64,000 nt of DNA from Rhizobium sp. BK251 (lineage in GTDB: Bacteria > Pseudomonadota > Alphaproteobacteria > Rhizobiales > Rhizobiaceae): NCBI RefSeq assembly GCF_004345245.1, contig NZ_SLUQ01000004.1:1-64000 (forward strand), given 5' to 3'. Below, in pieces: positions 21,293 to 29,868 of this stretch. The position numbers and the translations under genes are program-made. The notes below the pieces were generated by a model that worked only from the letters and a program-made list of their open reading frames with translations, searched no databases and was not told the origin of the DNA. How positions within the stretch are numbered: the stretch's first letter is position 1; each line of letters opens with the position of its first letter.

Positions 21293-22261
21293 TCAGGGTT
21301 GCTCGCTGATGAAGCGGGCTCGATATTCACTCGGGCTGATGCCGATCCTTTTGCGAAAATGGTGGCGGAGCGTGTGGGCGCTGCCGAAACCCGATGCCAG
21401 CGCCACGACCTCCATGTTGCTCTGCCCCAGACACAGCAGCCGTTGGGCATCGCTGACGCGTTCGGACAGCAGCCAGTCCCCCGGTGTCTGCCCGGTTGCT
21501 TCGGAAAATCGGCGCAGGAAGGTTCGGACACTCATGCGGCACTCCCCGGCCATACGCTCCACGCTCCAGTTCGCCGCCAGATTCGCACGGACATTCTCGA
21601 GAAGCGGGGCGATCGCCAGACCTTCCCGATGAGGAACCGGGCGTTCGAGGAACTGCGCTTGACCTCCCGATCGATGCGCCGGCATCACCAAGCGCCTGGC
21701 CACGGAGTTGGCGGCACTTGCGCCAAAGTCCTGCCGAACAATATCGATCATGAGATCGATGCCGGCAGCACTGCCGGCAGACGTGTAGATGCGATTGTGC
21801 GAGCGATAGAGCGAGGCGTCGTCCACCGCGATGTCGGGATAGCGGGCGCGTAGCCTGTCGGCATATCTCCAGTGTGTCGTCGCCGCGCCACCAGACAGCA
21901 GCCCCGTAGCCGCCAGGACGAAGGCTCCCGAGCAGATGGATGCAAGCCGGGCTCCCCTTTCATGGGCGGCACGGAGCTGTCGGCAAAGCGTATCGGGGAC
22001 GGGAACGTCCGCACCCTTCCAGCCAGGAACGATCACGATATCGGCCTGCTCAATCAATTCCGGGCCGCTGTCCGCCACGACGACCAAGCCGCCATGGGCG
22101 CGCATCGGTCCTTCATCCACGGCGCAACTGGCGAAGCGATACCACGCCGGCCCCATTTCCGGGCGCGCAAGGCCGAACACCTCTGCGGCGATTCCGAACT
22201 CGAAGGTGCAAAGGCCGTCATACAGCAGAACGACGACGAGGGGGCCGGTGAGGTTTGGCAT
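21293..22261 (-). CDS. GlxA-family AraC-type transcriptional regulator
   Basis: This 322-residue regulator has an N-terminal DJ-1/PfpI-like class I amidotransferase fold (about 5-175, with the cysteine-elbow-like LASICSGAFVLAATG) and a C-terminal pair of AraC helix-turn-helix motifs (about 215-315; WSVERMAGECRMSVRTFLRR). GlxA relatives often govern catabolism of small nitrogen compounds. ATG 22261 is preceded by GTAAAGATC; an ATG at 22282 is an alternative. It is divergent from the rhodanese gene (80-base gap), which it may control. Confidence 0.85.
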   Translation of the reverse strand: MPNLTGPLVVVLLYDGLCTFEFGIAAEVFGLARPEMGPAWYRFASCAVDEGPMRAHGGLVVVADSGPELIEQADIVIVPGWKGADVPVPDTLCRQLRAAHERGARLASICSGAFVLAATGLLSGGAATTHWRYADRLRARYPDIAVDDASLYRSHNRIYTSAGSAAGIDLMIDIVRQDFGASAANSVARRLVMPAHRSGGQAQFLERPVPHREGLAIAPLLENVRANLAANWSVERMAGECRMSVRTFLRRFSEATGQTPGDWLLSERVSDAQRLLCLGQSNMEVVALASGFGSAHTLRHHFRKRIGISPSEYRARFISEQP

Positions 22262-22341
22262 GATCTTTACGTATATTGTCATTCGCGCCAATTGCAAGTC
22301 GGGGGCAGTGTGGAGAAATAGGCGACGAAAGGAGACCAATC

Positions 22342-22743
22342 ATGCCAACATCTGTTACCGCCATATCACCCGCCCCGAGTGCGGAAGCCCGCCAACACTT
22401 CGCAGCCGAATTCGCATTCGAGACCGACTGCTGGGACGTTCACGACGCACTTGGCAAGATGCCGGATTTCGTCCTGCTGGACGTGCGCGGGCCTGCCCTG
22501 TTTGCCAAGGGCCACATCGCCGGGGCCATCAATCTGCCGCATGGCAAGATCGTGCGATCGAAAATGGCCGACTGGCCGGAAGAGACGATCTTCGTGACCT
22601 ACTGCGCCGGCCCTCACTGCAATGGTGCGGCGCGGGGTGCGCTGCGGCTTGCCGAGTTGGGACGGCCGGTCAAGATCATGGCCGGCGGTGTCACGGGCTG
22701 GCTGGACGAAGGCTTCAGCCTGATCTCGGACGACGTCGCGTGA
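22342..22743 (+). CDS. Single-domain rhodanese
   Basis: The 133-residue product is a rhodanese-like sulfurtransferase. It has the structural motif LLDVRG (46-51), the catalytic C88 in the loop CAGPHCN, and the C-terminal GGVTGW typical of the fold. The loop holds a second cysteine (C93), seen in some redox-type rhodaneses. AAAGGAGACC lies before the ATG, an excellent ribosome binding site that decides the start against the longer frame from 22276. Its stop overlaps the GTG of the GNAT gene by four bases, so the two are coupled. Substrate unknown. Confidence 0.9.
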   Translation: MPTSVTAISPAPSAEARQHFAAEFAFETDCWDVHDALGKMPDFVLLDVRGPALFAKGHIAGAINLPHGKIVRSKMADWPEETIFVTYCAGPHCNGAARGALRLAELGRPVKIMAGGVTGWLDEGFSLISDDVA

Positions 22744-23210
22744 CAGACCGGGTGGTCAGGAGCGCGCGCTCGGCGGACGCTGCATCGTTGCTGGATTTGA
22801 TCCGGAGGCATGCGTCGTTCGAGCAGACGACCGCGCATTTGAACGAGAACGATCTCAAGTTGGTTCTGGATTCGCGGCAACCTCCTGTCCACCTGATCGT
22901 GGCCGAAGAGGGCGGCAAGCTGGTTGGCTATGCCGCCCTCACCTTTGACTTTGCGCTTTGGACTGCCAGCCGCTTTGCCTACCTCGACTGCCTGTTCGTC
23001 CGCGCAGGCGCGCGCGGTCGAGGCATTGGCAGGCTCCTCTTTGACCATGCCTGTCAAATGGCGGATGAGGCGGGCGCTCAACGGATTGAATGGCAGACCC
23101 CGGCATGGAACGCCGATGCGATACGCTTCTATGAACGCGAAGGCGGCGCCGGCCAGCTCAAGATGCGTTTCAGCAAAGCTTTGCCGGCGCAGCGGATGCA
23201 GAAGCCCTGA
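22740..23210 (+). CDS. GNAT family N-acetyltransferase
   Basis: The 156-residue product has the acetyl-CoA-binding motif A, RAGARGRGIGRLLF (about 96-109), and the C-terminal NADAIRFYEREG segment of the family. It begins at GTG 22740, overlapping the rhodanese stop codon (GTGA), so it is translated by coupling. The acceptor (an amine, amino acid or antibiotic) cannot be read from the sequence. Its pairing with the rhodanese and the divergent GlxA-type regulator suggests one regulated unit. Confidence 0.85.
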   Translation: MTDRVVRSARSADAASLLDLIRRHASFEQTTAHLNENDLKLVLDSRQPPVHLIVAEEGGKLVGYAALTFDFALWTASRFAYLDCLFVRAGARGRGIGRLLFDHACQMADEAGAQRIEWQTPAWNADAIRFYEREGGAGQLKMRFSKALPAQRMQKP

Positions 23211-23272
23211 AATTTACGGCAAGAGCCGCAGCAGCGGTGATTGTCCGCGCGGCATCGCCCGGGCGTCCTCGG

Positions 23273-23300
23273 TTGACAAATGGCGGACAGCCCATAATCT
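23273..23300 (+). promoter_or_regulatory. Promoter TTGACA-16-TAATCT
   Basis: TTGACA (23273-23278) and TAATCT (23295-23300) are 16 bases apart, 48 bases before the chosen start of the solute-binding protein gene. The -35 box matches the consensus exactly. Confidence 0.5.
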
Positions 23301-23347
23301 GCGTGCACGCATTTGAGATCGCCACCGTTCTTTCGGAGATGAGGATC

Positions 23348-24253
23348 ATGCAGGTGCCCCGCAGATACGTTATGGCCAAGTGCATGAGACGGTTTCTGCT
23401 GGCGAATCTTGCCCTTTGCCTTTCGGCCTTTGCGGCCGACGCCGGAACTCTCGACACGCTCACGGAGCGCGGAAGCCTGCGCATCGGCTACATCGCCGAC
23501 GAGGCGCCCTTCTCCTCCAGCAAGCCGGGCGCCGATCCCGCGGGATATGCCATCGACCTGTGTGGCAAGATCGCCGACGAGATCGAGCATCAGCTTCCGC
23601 AACTGAAGCGCGAATACGTCGAGATGACGCTCGCCAACGGCTTCGACGCGGTGAAGGATGAGAAGGTCGACCTGCTTTGCGGCGCCATCACCGTCAATCT
23701 GGTGAGGCGGGAAATCGTCGACTTCTCACAGCCGATCTTCCTAACCGGTGCGAGCGCGCTGCTCCGCAAGGATTCGCCCAACTATCTCCAGACCCTCTTT
23801 CTCGACGAACCCGCTATTCGCCCGGTCAGCCAGCGCGTCACATCCACGAACGTGATCGGTGCGCGTGCGAGCACGACAACGGCAGCGACGCTGCGCGAGG
23901 CACTGGCAACCCAGGTGTCGAAGACGCGGATCGCCGATTTCGAAACGCACGAGGATGGGCTGAAGGCGCTGGAGAATCATGAGATCGATGCCTATATCGC
24001 CGACCAGGTGCTGCTCTTCAACCTGGCCACGCGGGCGCGCGATCCGTCCTCGCTCGAGGTCGGCGATCGCCTGTTCACGCACGAACCCTATGCGATCGCC
24101 CTGCGCCGTGACGACGCCGACTTCCGCCTTCTCGCGGATCGTGCGCTGACGGATTTCTATCTGTCAGACGATTTTCTGCCGCTGCTCGAGACCTATTTCG
24201 GAGCCGAAGCACCGATGCTGCACACGCAAATCATCATGGAACATGTGCCCTAG
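23348..24253 (+). CDS. Periplasmic amino-acid-type solute-binding protein
   Basis: The 301-residue protein has a positively charged N terminus, a hydrophobic core ending near ADAGT (signal peptide) and a type 3 solute-binding domain (SBP_bac_3): LTERGSLRIGYIADEAPFSS at the start, DLLCGAITVNLVRREIVDFS in the hinge. Relatives capture polar amino acids for ABC importers or act as sensor ligands. No permease or ATPase gene is adjacent, so it is an orphan. The start is chosen at ATG 23348, with GGAGATGAGG upstream; ATG 23339 is also possible. Confidence 0.82.
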   Translation: MQVPRRYVMAKCMRRFLLANLALCLSAFAADAGTLDTLTERGSLRIGYIADEAPFSSSKPGADPAGYAIDLCGKIADEIEHQLPQLKREYVEMTLANGFDAVKDEKVDLLCGAITVNLVRREIVDFSQPIFLTGASALLRKDSPNYLQTLFLDEPAIRPVSQRVTSTNVIGARASTTTAATLREALATQVSKTRIADFETHEDGLKALENHEIDAYIADQVLLFNLATRARDPSSLEVGDRLFTHEPYAIALRRDDADFRLLADRALTDFYLSDDFLPLLETYFGAEAPMLHTQIIMEHVP

Positions 24254-24384
24254 GCTTCGTGGCCAAAGCGCATCGTGCTGATGAAGGCAGACGATCCGCG
24301 CGACCCGTCATTCACGTCGCTCCTCAAAACATTGTCGAGAGTGGCGGTGGCATCGGCACGACGCCTCTCCAGCGCCCTTCTCGC

Positions 24385-25260
24385 CTAAAGGCGTTTTTCG
24401 AAGAACGTGTCCGGGTATGGGTCGTCGTTGAAACGGGCGATCTCGTTCCATCCGGTTCCTCGATAAAGCTGCGTTGCCTCGGGCAGCGCGCTATTCGTGT
24501 CAAGGCGGAGGACCTTGACGGATAGTTCGCGGGCGATGTCCTCGGCGGCCGTCATCAGGCGTTTTGCAAGCCCAAGGCCACGCGCAGATGGCGCGACCCA
24601 GAGCCTTTTGATCTCCGCGACGTCGCCGCCGCTGCCCTTCAACCCGACACAGCCTATCGGCAGGCCATCCGACATGGCCACCAGGAACGCGCCGCGCGGA
24701 CGGATCATATCCTCGGCGTCGGGATCCCGAGACAGAGACACATCGAAACCCTTCTCGAAGCGGCGTGCGAGTTCCGCATAGTATTCGCCGAGACAGTATC
24801 TGGCGTCCTCGCTCCGGGCATCCTTCTCCTCAAGCAGGATCTGATTGCGCTTAAGCGCTGAAGCGACAATATCCATGGCACGCAGGAGTTCTTCCGGGCG
24901 GCTATGGCGGGCCAGGAATGCCTCCGCCTGCGCATTGGAAAGCCCTTCATAGGCCTGAAACTCGGAACGGCCCGCTTCGGTCAATCTGGCAACGCGGCGA
25001 CGCGCGTCCTGCGGGTTCGGTGTCGTCTCGATAAGACCCTCCTCTTCCAGGCTGCGCAGAAGACGACTCATCAAGCCGGAATCAAGACCGAGATAGTCGC
25101 GGATCACCGCAACATCCGATTGCCCCTGGCCGATCGAATTGAGAACGCGCGCCGCGCCCAGCGGACGCCCCCGCCCAAGGAAAGATGTATCGAGAGCGCC
25201 GACCGCGGAGGTGACGGCACGGTTGAAGCGACGAACGCGAGAGACAGGATCATAAGCCAT
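24385..25260 (-). CDS. MarR-GNAT fusion regulator/acetyltransferase
   Basis: The 291-residue protein joins a MarR winged helix (about 5-145; DYLGLDSGLMSRLLRSLEEE is the recognition segment) to a GNAT acetyltransferase (about 150-290; VAPSARGLGLAKRLM is motif A). Such fusions are known, and the acetylated small molecule may also be the effector, which is inference. A perfect 24-bp palindrome (25261-25284) directly abuts the ATG, with TTGACA just upstream, so it very likely represses itself. No ribosome binding site is visible, because the palindrome occupies that space; the mRNA may be leaderless. Confidence 0.9.
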   Translation of the reverse strand: MAYDPVSRVRRFNRAVTSAVGALDTSFLGRGRPLGAARVLNSIGQGQSDVAVIRDYLGLDSGLMSRLLRSLEEEGLIETTPNPQDARRRVARLTEAGRSEFQAYEGLSNAQAEAFLARHSRPEELLRAMDIVASALKRNQILLEEKDARSEDARYCLGEYYAELARRFEKGFDVSLSRDPDAEDMIRPRGAFLVAMSDGLPIGCVGLKGSGGDVAEIKRLWVAPSARGLGLAKRLMTAAEDIARELSVKVLRLDTNSALPEATQLYRGTGWNEIARFNDDPYPDTFFEKRL

Positions 25261-25296
25261 ATTATCTGACTTAAGTCAGATAATTGCTCCTGTCAA
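25261..25296 (-). promoter_or_regulatory. 24-bp perfect palindromic operator and promoter of the MarR-GNAT gene
   Basis: The half-site ATTATCTGACTT and its exact reverse complement occupy 25261-25284, touching the start codon at 25260. On the minus strand TTGACA (25296-25291) lies upstream, with TAAGTC 17 bases on inside the palindrome as a weak -10. Symmetry of this length at a MarR gene start fits autoregulation. Confidence 0.75.
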
Positions 25297-25416
25297 TCGA
25301 AGCACTCGCAGAGCCCGCCTTCCCGGCCGGTCGGGACGTGCTCAGGCGCCTTTGGGCCGAAAGCGGTCATCGACAGACGCCGGCTTCGCGCGAACTGCGG
25401 ACATAGCGGCGGATCA

Positions 25417-26616
25417 CTATCCGGCATCATTTGCGAAATGACGTAACCAGACACCTGTTCGAGATTTGTCGCGCGCCGCGTAGTCCTGGATTGCCTGCCC
25501 AAGGTCGCCGAAAACAGGTGTTTCCCTGTCTGCGCCGAGCTCGGTCAGCCGCATCGTATACCACGCCGTGATCCCGCCCTCCGGCGCATCGGAAAATCTG
25601 GGAAAAAGCGGCTCAGCTTTCCGATCAGCTTTCCAGAGGCCGGGAAGTGATGGCTCGAGTACGAACGCACGCGCAAGACCGACAATATCAACTGCGCCGC
25701 TTGCCACGGCGTCTTCGGCCTGCGCGCGTGTCTTGAAGCCGCCTGTCAGCATAAGGGGCTTGGTCGTCACAGCGCGAGCGCGCTTTGCAAATGCGAGGAA
25801 GTACGGTCCGTGTCCTGCTCCGTCGGAAGCGGATTTGGCTCCGGGGAAGTAGGTTCCGCCGCTGATGTCGATAAGGTCGACCGAAGATCGGTCCAGCGCC
25901 GCCACCACACTCAGCGCGTCTTCCGCGTCGAACCCGCCCTCAAGCTGGTCCGAAGAATTGAGTTTCACAGCGATCGGGAAATCGGCACCCACAGCAGTGC
26001 GTGTTGCTTCGATAGCTTGCAGCAGAGGTCGCATGCGATTGGCGATTGTCCCGCCGTATTCGTCGCTGCGCCTGTTGAAGAGTGGTGAAAGGAACTGGCT
26101 AAGCAAAAATCCGTGCGCCGCGTGAATCTGCACCCCGCCAAAACCGGCCTGCTGCGCCAATCGAGCTGTTCTCGCAAACTCCGAGGGCAGTTGGTGCAAT
26201 TCGTCCAATCGAATTTCCGCGCAGCGCAAACCGGGCAGATCAAGAGCGCTCGGCCCCTTGGGGTTACTGGTCGGCGCGTAGGCGAGCGCCCCGGCGTGAC
26301 CGAGTTGCAGCCAGAGCGCGGTGCCATTTTCGCCGCCATGTCGGGCAAGTTCCCGGAATCGGTCGAGGTCAGAGGCTTCGTTGAGGACCAGATTGCCGGG
26401 GTTCTCGGCGTAGCCGGAGGTGAGTTGCACCTCGCCGATAATGGATACCGCCAGCCCACCCGCGGCCCAGCGCTGATACAACCTGAACTGTTCGGCGGTA
26501 GGATGGCCGGTTCCATCGCCCAACGAATCGGACATCGCTGACTTCGCAATGCGATTCTTCAGGACTAACCCACAAGGCAGTTGCAGCGGTTCAAACAGCG
26601 TTCCACGGTATTGCAT
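25417..26616 (-). CDS. NADH:flavin oxidoreductase (old yellow enzyme family)
   Basis: The 399-residue protein is a flavin-binding TIM barrel: FEPLQLPCGLVLKNRIAKSA at the start, the substrate-binding HAAHGFLLSQFLSP and the conserved YGGTIANRMR, then GGFKTRAQAEDAV and the phosphate-binding IVGLARAF near the end. Relatives reduce activated double bonds of enones or nitro compounds with NAD(P)H. No iron-sulfur/FAD extension is present, so it is not the dienoyl-CoA reductase type. I chose ATG 26616 (GGAATCTCAA upstream); the 58-residue extension to 26790 looks non-coding. Confidence 0.88.
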   Translation of the reverse strand: MQYRGTLFEPLQLPCGLVLKNRIAKSAMSDSLGDGTGHPTAEQFRLYQRWAAGGLAVSIIGEVQLTSGYAENPGNLVLNEASDLDRFRELARHGGENGTALWLQLGHAGALAYAPTSNPKGPSALDLPGLRCAEIRLDELHQLPSEFARTARLAQQAGFGGVQIHAAHGFLLSQFLSPLFNRRSDEYGGTIANRMRPLLQAIEATRTAVGADFPIAVKLNSSDQLEGGFDAEDALSVVAALDRSSVDLIDISGGTYFPGAKSASDGAGHGPYFLAFAKRARAVTTKPLMLTGGFKTRAQAEDAVASGAVDIVGLARAFVLEPSLPGLWKADRKAEPLFPRFSDAPEGGITAWYTMRLTELGADRETPVFGDLGQAIQDYAARDKSRTGVWLRHFANDAG

Positions 26617-26822
26617 TTGAGATTCCGCGATCAATATTCCGGCGGCACCGTAGCACAATGGCGAGTCTGGTCTACCGGCCGACCACTGAGCCTGGGCTGG
26701 CAAACGACGCAATCTCCATGTTTCTACAAAAACAGAGTTTGGTGGTTCGTCGTGGCTAGCCGGAACGCAGACGACGCTATCGGTCACCATTCGGCAACCG
26801 ATAGCGTCGCAGCACGGTTGGC

Positions 26823-27593
26823 CTATTTCGCGCCCGCAGCGGATTCGATGACCGCAGCCACCTCTTCGGCGTGCGACGCCAGCGAGGCATGGCTGCCATC
26901 GACGGTCGTGACCTTGGCTTTCATCCGTTCGGCAAAGAAGGCCTGAGCGTGCGGATCAAGAAGCTGGTCCTGTGCACTGAGAACGTACCAGCTCGGCTTG
27001 ACATGCCATGCGGCGATCTTGGTGACCTCGTCGAAGGCGGTGTGATTGAGGGGCATTTGATGGGCTGCGAGATACTCTCCGACATCCTTGGGCAGGTCGG
27101 CCGCCACGGCTGCCGGGAAGGCTGCAGGGTCGATGGTTAGATAGCCCTTGTCGTCGGCCCGGATGGCCTTGACGCCCGGGGTCGCCGGTCCGCTTGCCGC
27201 CAAAGCCGAAACCGTTTCACCCTTGTCAGGAGCGAAGGCCGAAACATAAACAAGCGACGACACGTTGGCATTGATGCCAGCTTCGCCGATCACTACGCCA
27301 CCCCAGGAATGACCAACCAGAACGGTCGGTCCATCCTGCGCATCAAGTGCGGCATTCGTGGCGGCCACATCGTCGGCAAGCGAAGTCAGCGGATTCTTGA
27401 CGGCGGTCACCTTATAGCCCTTGGCTGTCAGAATGGCGGCGACGCCGTTCCAGCTGGTCTCGTCGACGAACGCGCCATGAACCAGCACGATGTTCTTGAC
27501 GACGCCGGCGGGAAGCGTCGGCTGGGCGGAAGCGGGCGCGGCACCGAAAGCGGCCGTGGACAGCATGAGGGCGGAGAAGAAGAGGTCTTTCAT
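26823..27593 (-). CDS. Exported alpha/beta hydrolase (RsbQ/esterase-like)
   Basis: The 256-residue protein has a clean signal peptide (1-23, APASAQ), the segment IVLVHGAFVDETSW, the nucleophile elbow G-H-S96-W-G-G and a final catalytic His in DGSHAS. It resembles periplasmic esterases of the EstC/salicylate-esterase-like group. GGAGCCTCAG before ATG 27593 decides the start against 27644. It is divergent from an AraC-type regulator gene (27762), which probably controls it. Substrate is not known; sequence alone does not separate esterase from other hydrolase functions. Confidence 0.87.
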   Translation of the reverse strand: MKDLFFSALMLSTAAFGAAPASAQPTLPAGVVKNIVLVHGAFVDETSWNGVAAILTAKGYKVTAVKNPLTSLADDVAATNAALDAQDGPTVLVGHSWGGVVIGEAGINANVSSLVYVSAFAPDKGETVSALAASGPATPGVKAIRADDKGYLTIDPAAFPAAVAADLPKDVGEYLAAHQMPLNHTAFDEVTKIAAWHVKPSWYVLSAQDQLLDPHAQAFFAERMKAKVTTVDGSHASLASHAEEVAAVIESAAGAK

Positions 27594-27672
27594 CTGAGGC
27601 TCCATTGGGTCGCATTGCTGCGGGGTTGATTTCGGCTCGGACAATCTGCAATATCAATCACTATCGGTCGCT

Positions 27673-27703
27673 TTGACAAAACCATCCGGCCATTTCTTAT
27701 AAG
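27673..27703 (+). promoter_or_regulatory. Promoter-like TTGACA / TATAAG before the AraC-type gene
   Basis: TTGACA (27673-27678) and TATAAG (27698-27703) are 19 bases apart, or 18 if the -10 is read as TTATAA. It lies in the AT-rich divergent region between the hydrolase and the regulator that starts at 27762. The long spacing suggests that it may need an activator. Confidence 0.4.
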
Positions 27704-27761
27704 TATCTATACAGTCAGCATTTTATTCGCTGAACACACCCAAAACATAGGATTTAAGGCG

Positions 27762-28811
27762 ATGAAACGCCATGACCCGAACCCCGTAAGTCATGCTCCA
27801 TCGTCCGGAAATGCGGGCATGCTTGCGGCCCGGGTCGATCTCCTGTCGCAAATGCTGGCGCTAATCAGACTTGAGGGCGAGCTGGTGTTCGCGGCGGAGC
27901 TGACACAACCCTGGGCGTTGCGCTTCGGGCCCGGATCGGCCTATTTTTTTGTTGTTCTCGAGGGCGAGCTGACAGTTCTGGCCGCCGATGGACCGCCGGT
28001 ACGCGCCGTCACCGGCGATCTGGTCATGCTGCCGCGCGGCGTGGGGCATCTCCTGAGCGACGGCGGCGGTTCAGCCGCGGCGGCGGTGAGCCAACTGATG
28101 AGCGAGCAGTTCACGACCGAGCAGCTGAGCCTGCGGCACGGCGGCGAAGGCACACGAACCAGACTTATCGCGGGAGCTTTTCATTTCGAGAACGAGTCTA
28201 TGCCCTGGGTCGTCTCATCGCTGCCGGCCGTGATCCACATTCCAAAGGCGGGAGGCCAGACGGCAAGGTGGGTGGAGGGTCTTGCCCATTTCATGATGGT
28301 CGAGGCGCAGGAGGTCCATCCCGGCTCGTCGATCATGATCTCGCGGCTCATCGACGTGCTGGTCATCCGCATCCTGCGTACCTGGGCGCAGACGGAAAAG
28401 GCCGGCAATTCCGGCTGGCTGGGGGCGCTGGCCGATCCGCGCATCAGTCGCGCCCTGAAAGCCATTCACGATGAGCCGTTCCGACGTTGGAGCGTGGTCG
28501 AGCTTGCGCATGTGGCGGGCATGTCGCGCTCGAGCTTTGCCGAACGCTTCTCCGCATTGGTCAAGGAAGCGCCGCTTTCCTATCAGAGCCGGTGGCGGTT
28601 GACCCTCGCGTTCGGTATGTTGCGCCAGGCCGATTCAAGGGTCAGCGACGTGGCGCGACAGGTGGGCTACGATTCCGACGCGGCGTTCAGCAGGGCCTTC
28701 AAAGCACAGTTCGGCATTGCTCCAGTGCATGCCAGGCTGGCCACTCCGACGAAGCTGCAAAGAGAAACTGCGGGTCGCGCAACGGATGAACCTGGTCGAT
28801 CTATCTCGTAG
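27762..28811 (+). CDS. AraC-family transcriptional regulator with cupin sensor domain
   Basis: The 349-residue regulator has an N-terminal cupin-type sensing domain (about 25-215; PWALRFGPGSAYFFVVLEGE) and a C-terminal AraC DNA-binding domain with two helix-turn-helix motifs (about 235-330; WSVVELAHVAGMSRSSFAER and DVARQVGYDSDAAFSRAFKA). Such regulators often sit beside the exported hydrolase or reductase gene they activate, here divergent at 27593. AAGGCG precedes the ATG. The inducer is unknown. Confidence 0.88.
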   Translation: MKRHDPNPVSHAPSSGNAGMLAARVDLLSQMLALIRLEGELVFAAELTQPWALRFGPGSAYFFVVLEGELTVLAADGPPVRAVTGDLVMLPRGVGHLLSDGGGSAAAAVSQLMSEQFTTEQLSLRHGGEGTRTRLIAGAFHFENESMPWVVSSLPAVIHIPKAGGQTARWVEGLAHFMMVEAQEVHPGSSIMISRLIDVLVIRILRTWAQTEKAGNSGWLGALADPRISRALKAIHDEPFRRWSVVELAHVAGMSRSSFAERFSALVKEAPLSYQSRWRLTLAFGMLRQADSRVSDVARQVGYDSDAAFSRAFKAQFGIAPVHARLATPTKLQRETAGRATDEPGRSIS

Positions 28812-28817
28812 CTGACT

Positions 28818-29624
28818 TCAGGAGAGCTTGCCGTCTCCGGGACGAATGCGGGCAAGAACCCGAGCGAGAGCCTTCTGCAGCGCCGCGGTCCCTCCGAAAT
28901 CGCGGAAGTCCTCGAGTACCTGCTCGTTCAGCCCGCCCTTGGTCGAATGCTCGCCGACGAGTTCGTCGAAGCTCGCGGCGGGTCTTGAACGGGCGGCATG
29001 GGCGAGGCCGGAAAACAGCTGGCGGAGGTAGGCGTCGCCGGCGGCCCTCGCAAGACCCTGGCTCTCCAGCCAGGCCGACGCCGCGTCGAGGATGCCGAAA
29101 TAGGTGCCCATCATCGAGCTCGCCGCCGCGAGAAGATCGAACTCGCGTTCGCTTTCGACCTCGATCGCCGCTCCGAGCACCGAGAAGACGGCATGCGAGA
29201 CCTCGTCCGGCGGATGGATTGCAGTGGCACCCTGGAGATCGGCGACGAACGGCAGCGGAATTGCCTGGCTCAGCCGGACAGGCTGGTCGATCCATTCGAG
29301 CAGCCGATCGAGCGGCGTGGCGGCGACAAAGCTGATGACATGGTGGTCCGGCCGAAACCGGAGCGCGCGGACGACCTCCTCGGCAATCTGCGGCCTCACC
29401 GCCACGAATACGAGATCGGACCGGTCGAGCACATCCTGGTTGCCAGAAGCGATCGACACGTTCCCGTTCGCCGCTGCGAGGCGGGCGGCGACGCTTTCGT
29501 TGCGAGGCGACAGCACGATCTGGGTGTCGCGAAACCCCGTCTTGCCCAGCCCGGTGACGACGGCCTCCGTAATCGTGCCCGTCCCGACGAACCCGATTGT
29601 CATCCGCTTCGGATCGATCTCCAT
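28818..29624 (-). CDS. proC: Pyrroline-5-carboxylate reductase-family protein
   Basis: The 268-residue protein has an N-terminal Rossmann fold (MTIGFVGTGTITEAVVTGL) and the helical C-terminal P5CR dimerisation domain with ELVGEHSTKGGLNEQVLEDF (canonical ProC has TSPGGTT near this point; here HSTKGGLN). The known reaction is NADPH-dependent reduction of pyrroline-5-carboxylate to proline; the altered motif means a related imine could be the substrate. GGGGGTGGCA lies before ATG 29624. It is convergent with the AraC-type gene and divergent from the panE-like gene. It is probably a second, non-housekeeping copy. Confidence 0.78.
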   Translation of the reverse strand: MEIDPKRMTIGFVGTGTITEAVVTGLGKTGFRDTQIVLSPRNESVAARLAAANGNVSIASGNQDVLDRSDLVFVAVRPQIAEEVVRALRFRPDHHVISFVAATPLDRLLEWIDQPVRLSQAIPLPFVADLQGATAIHPPDEVSHAVFSVLGAAIEVESEREFDLLAAASSMMGTYFGILDAASAWLESQGLARAAGDAYLRQLFSGLAHAARSRPAASFDELVGEHSTKGGLNEQVLEDFRDFGGTAALQKALARVLARIRPGDGKLS

Positions 29625-29868
29625 TGCCACCCCCTGTGCCACTGCTTCCGCCTTCCAATACGCCCGAAGGGCACCGGCTTGTCCAGATCGACCGGCGTAT
29701 GGATTTCGCAGGAGTGATTGCATCCGCCACAACTGCGAAGAGGCAGTCGGGTACTCCTGGTTGCAGGCGGGAGCAGGTCGCCGTGGCTCGGGCGCGGGAA
29801 TTGGCAGTGCGGGCAGAACTGCTATATTGATTTCTTGCAGCCACGGGTTTGTCGTCGGGGGGACGGCC

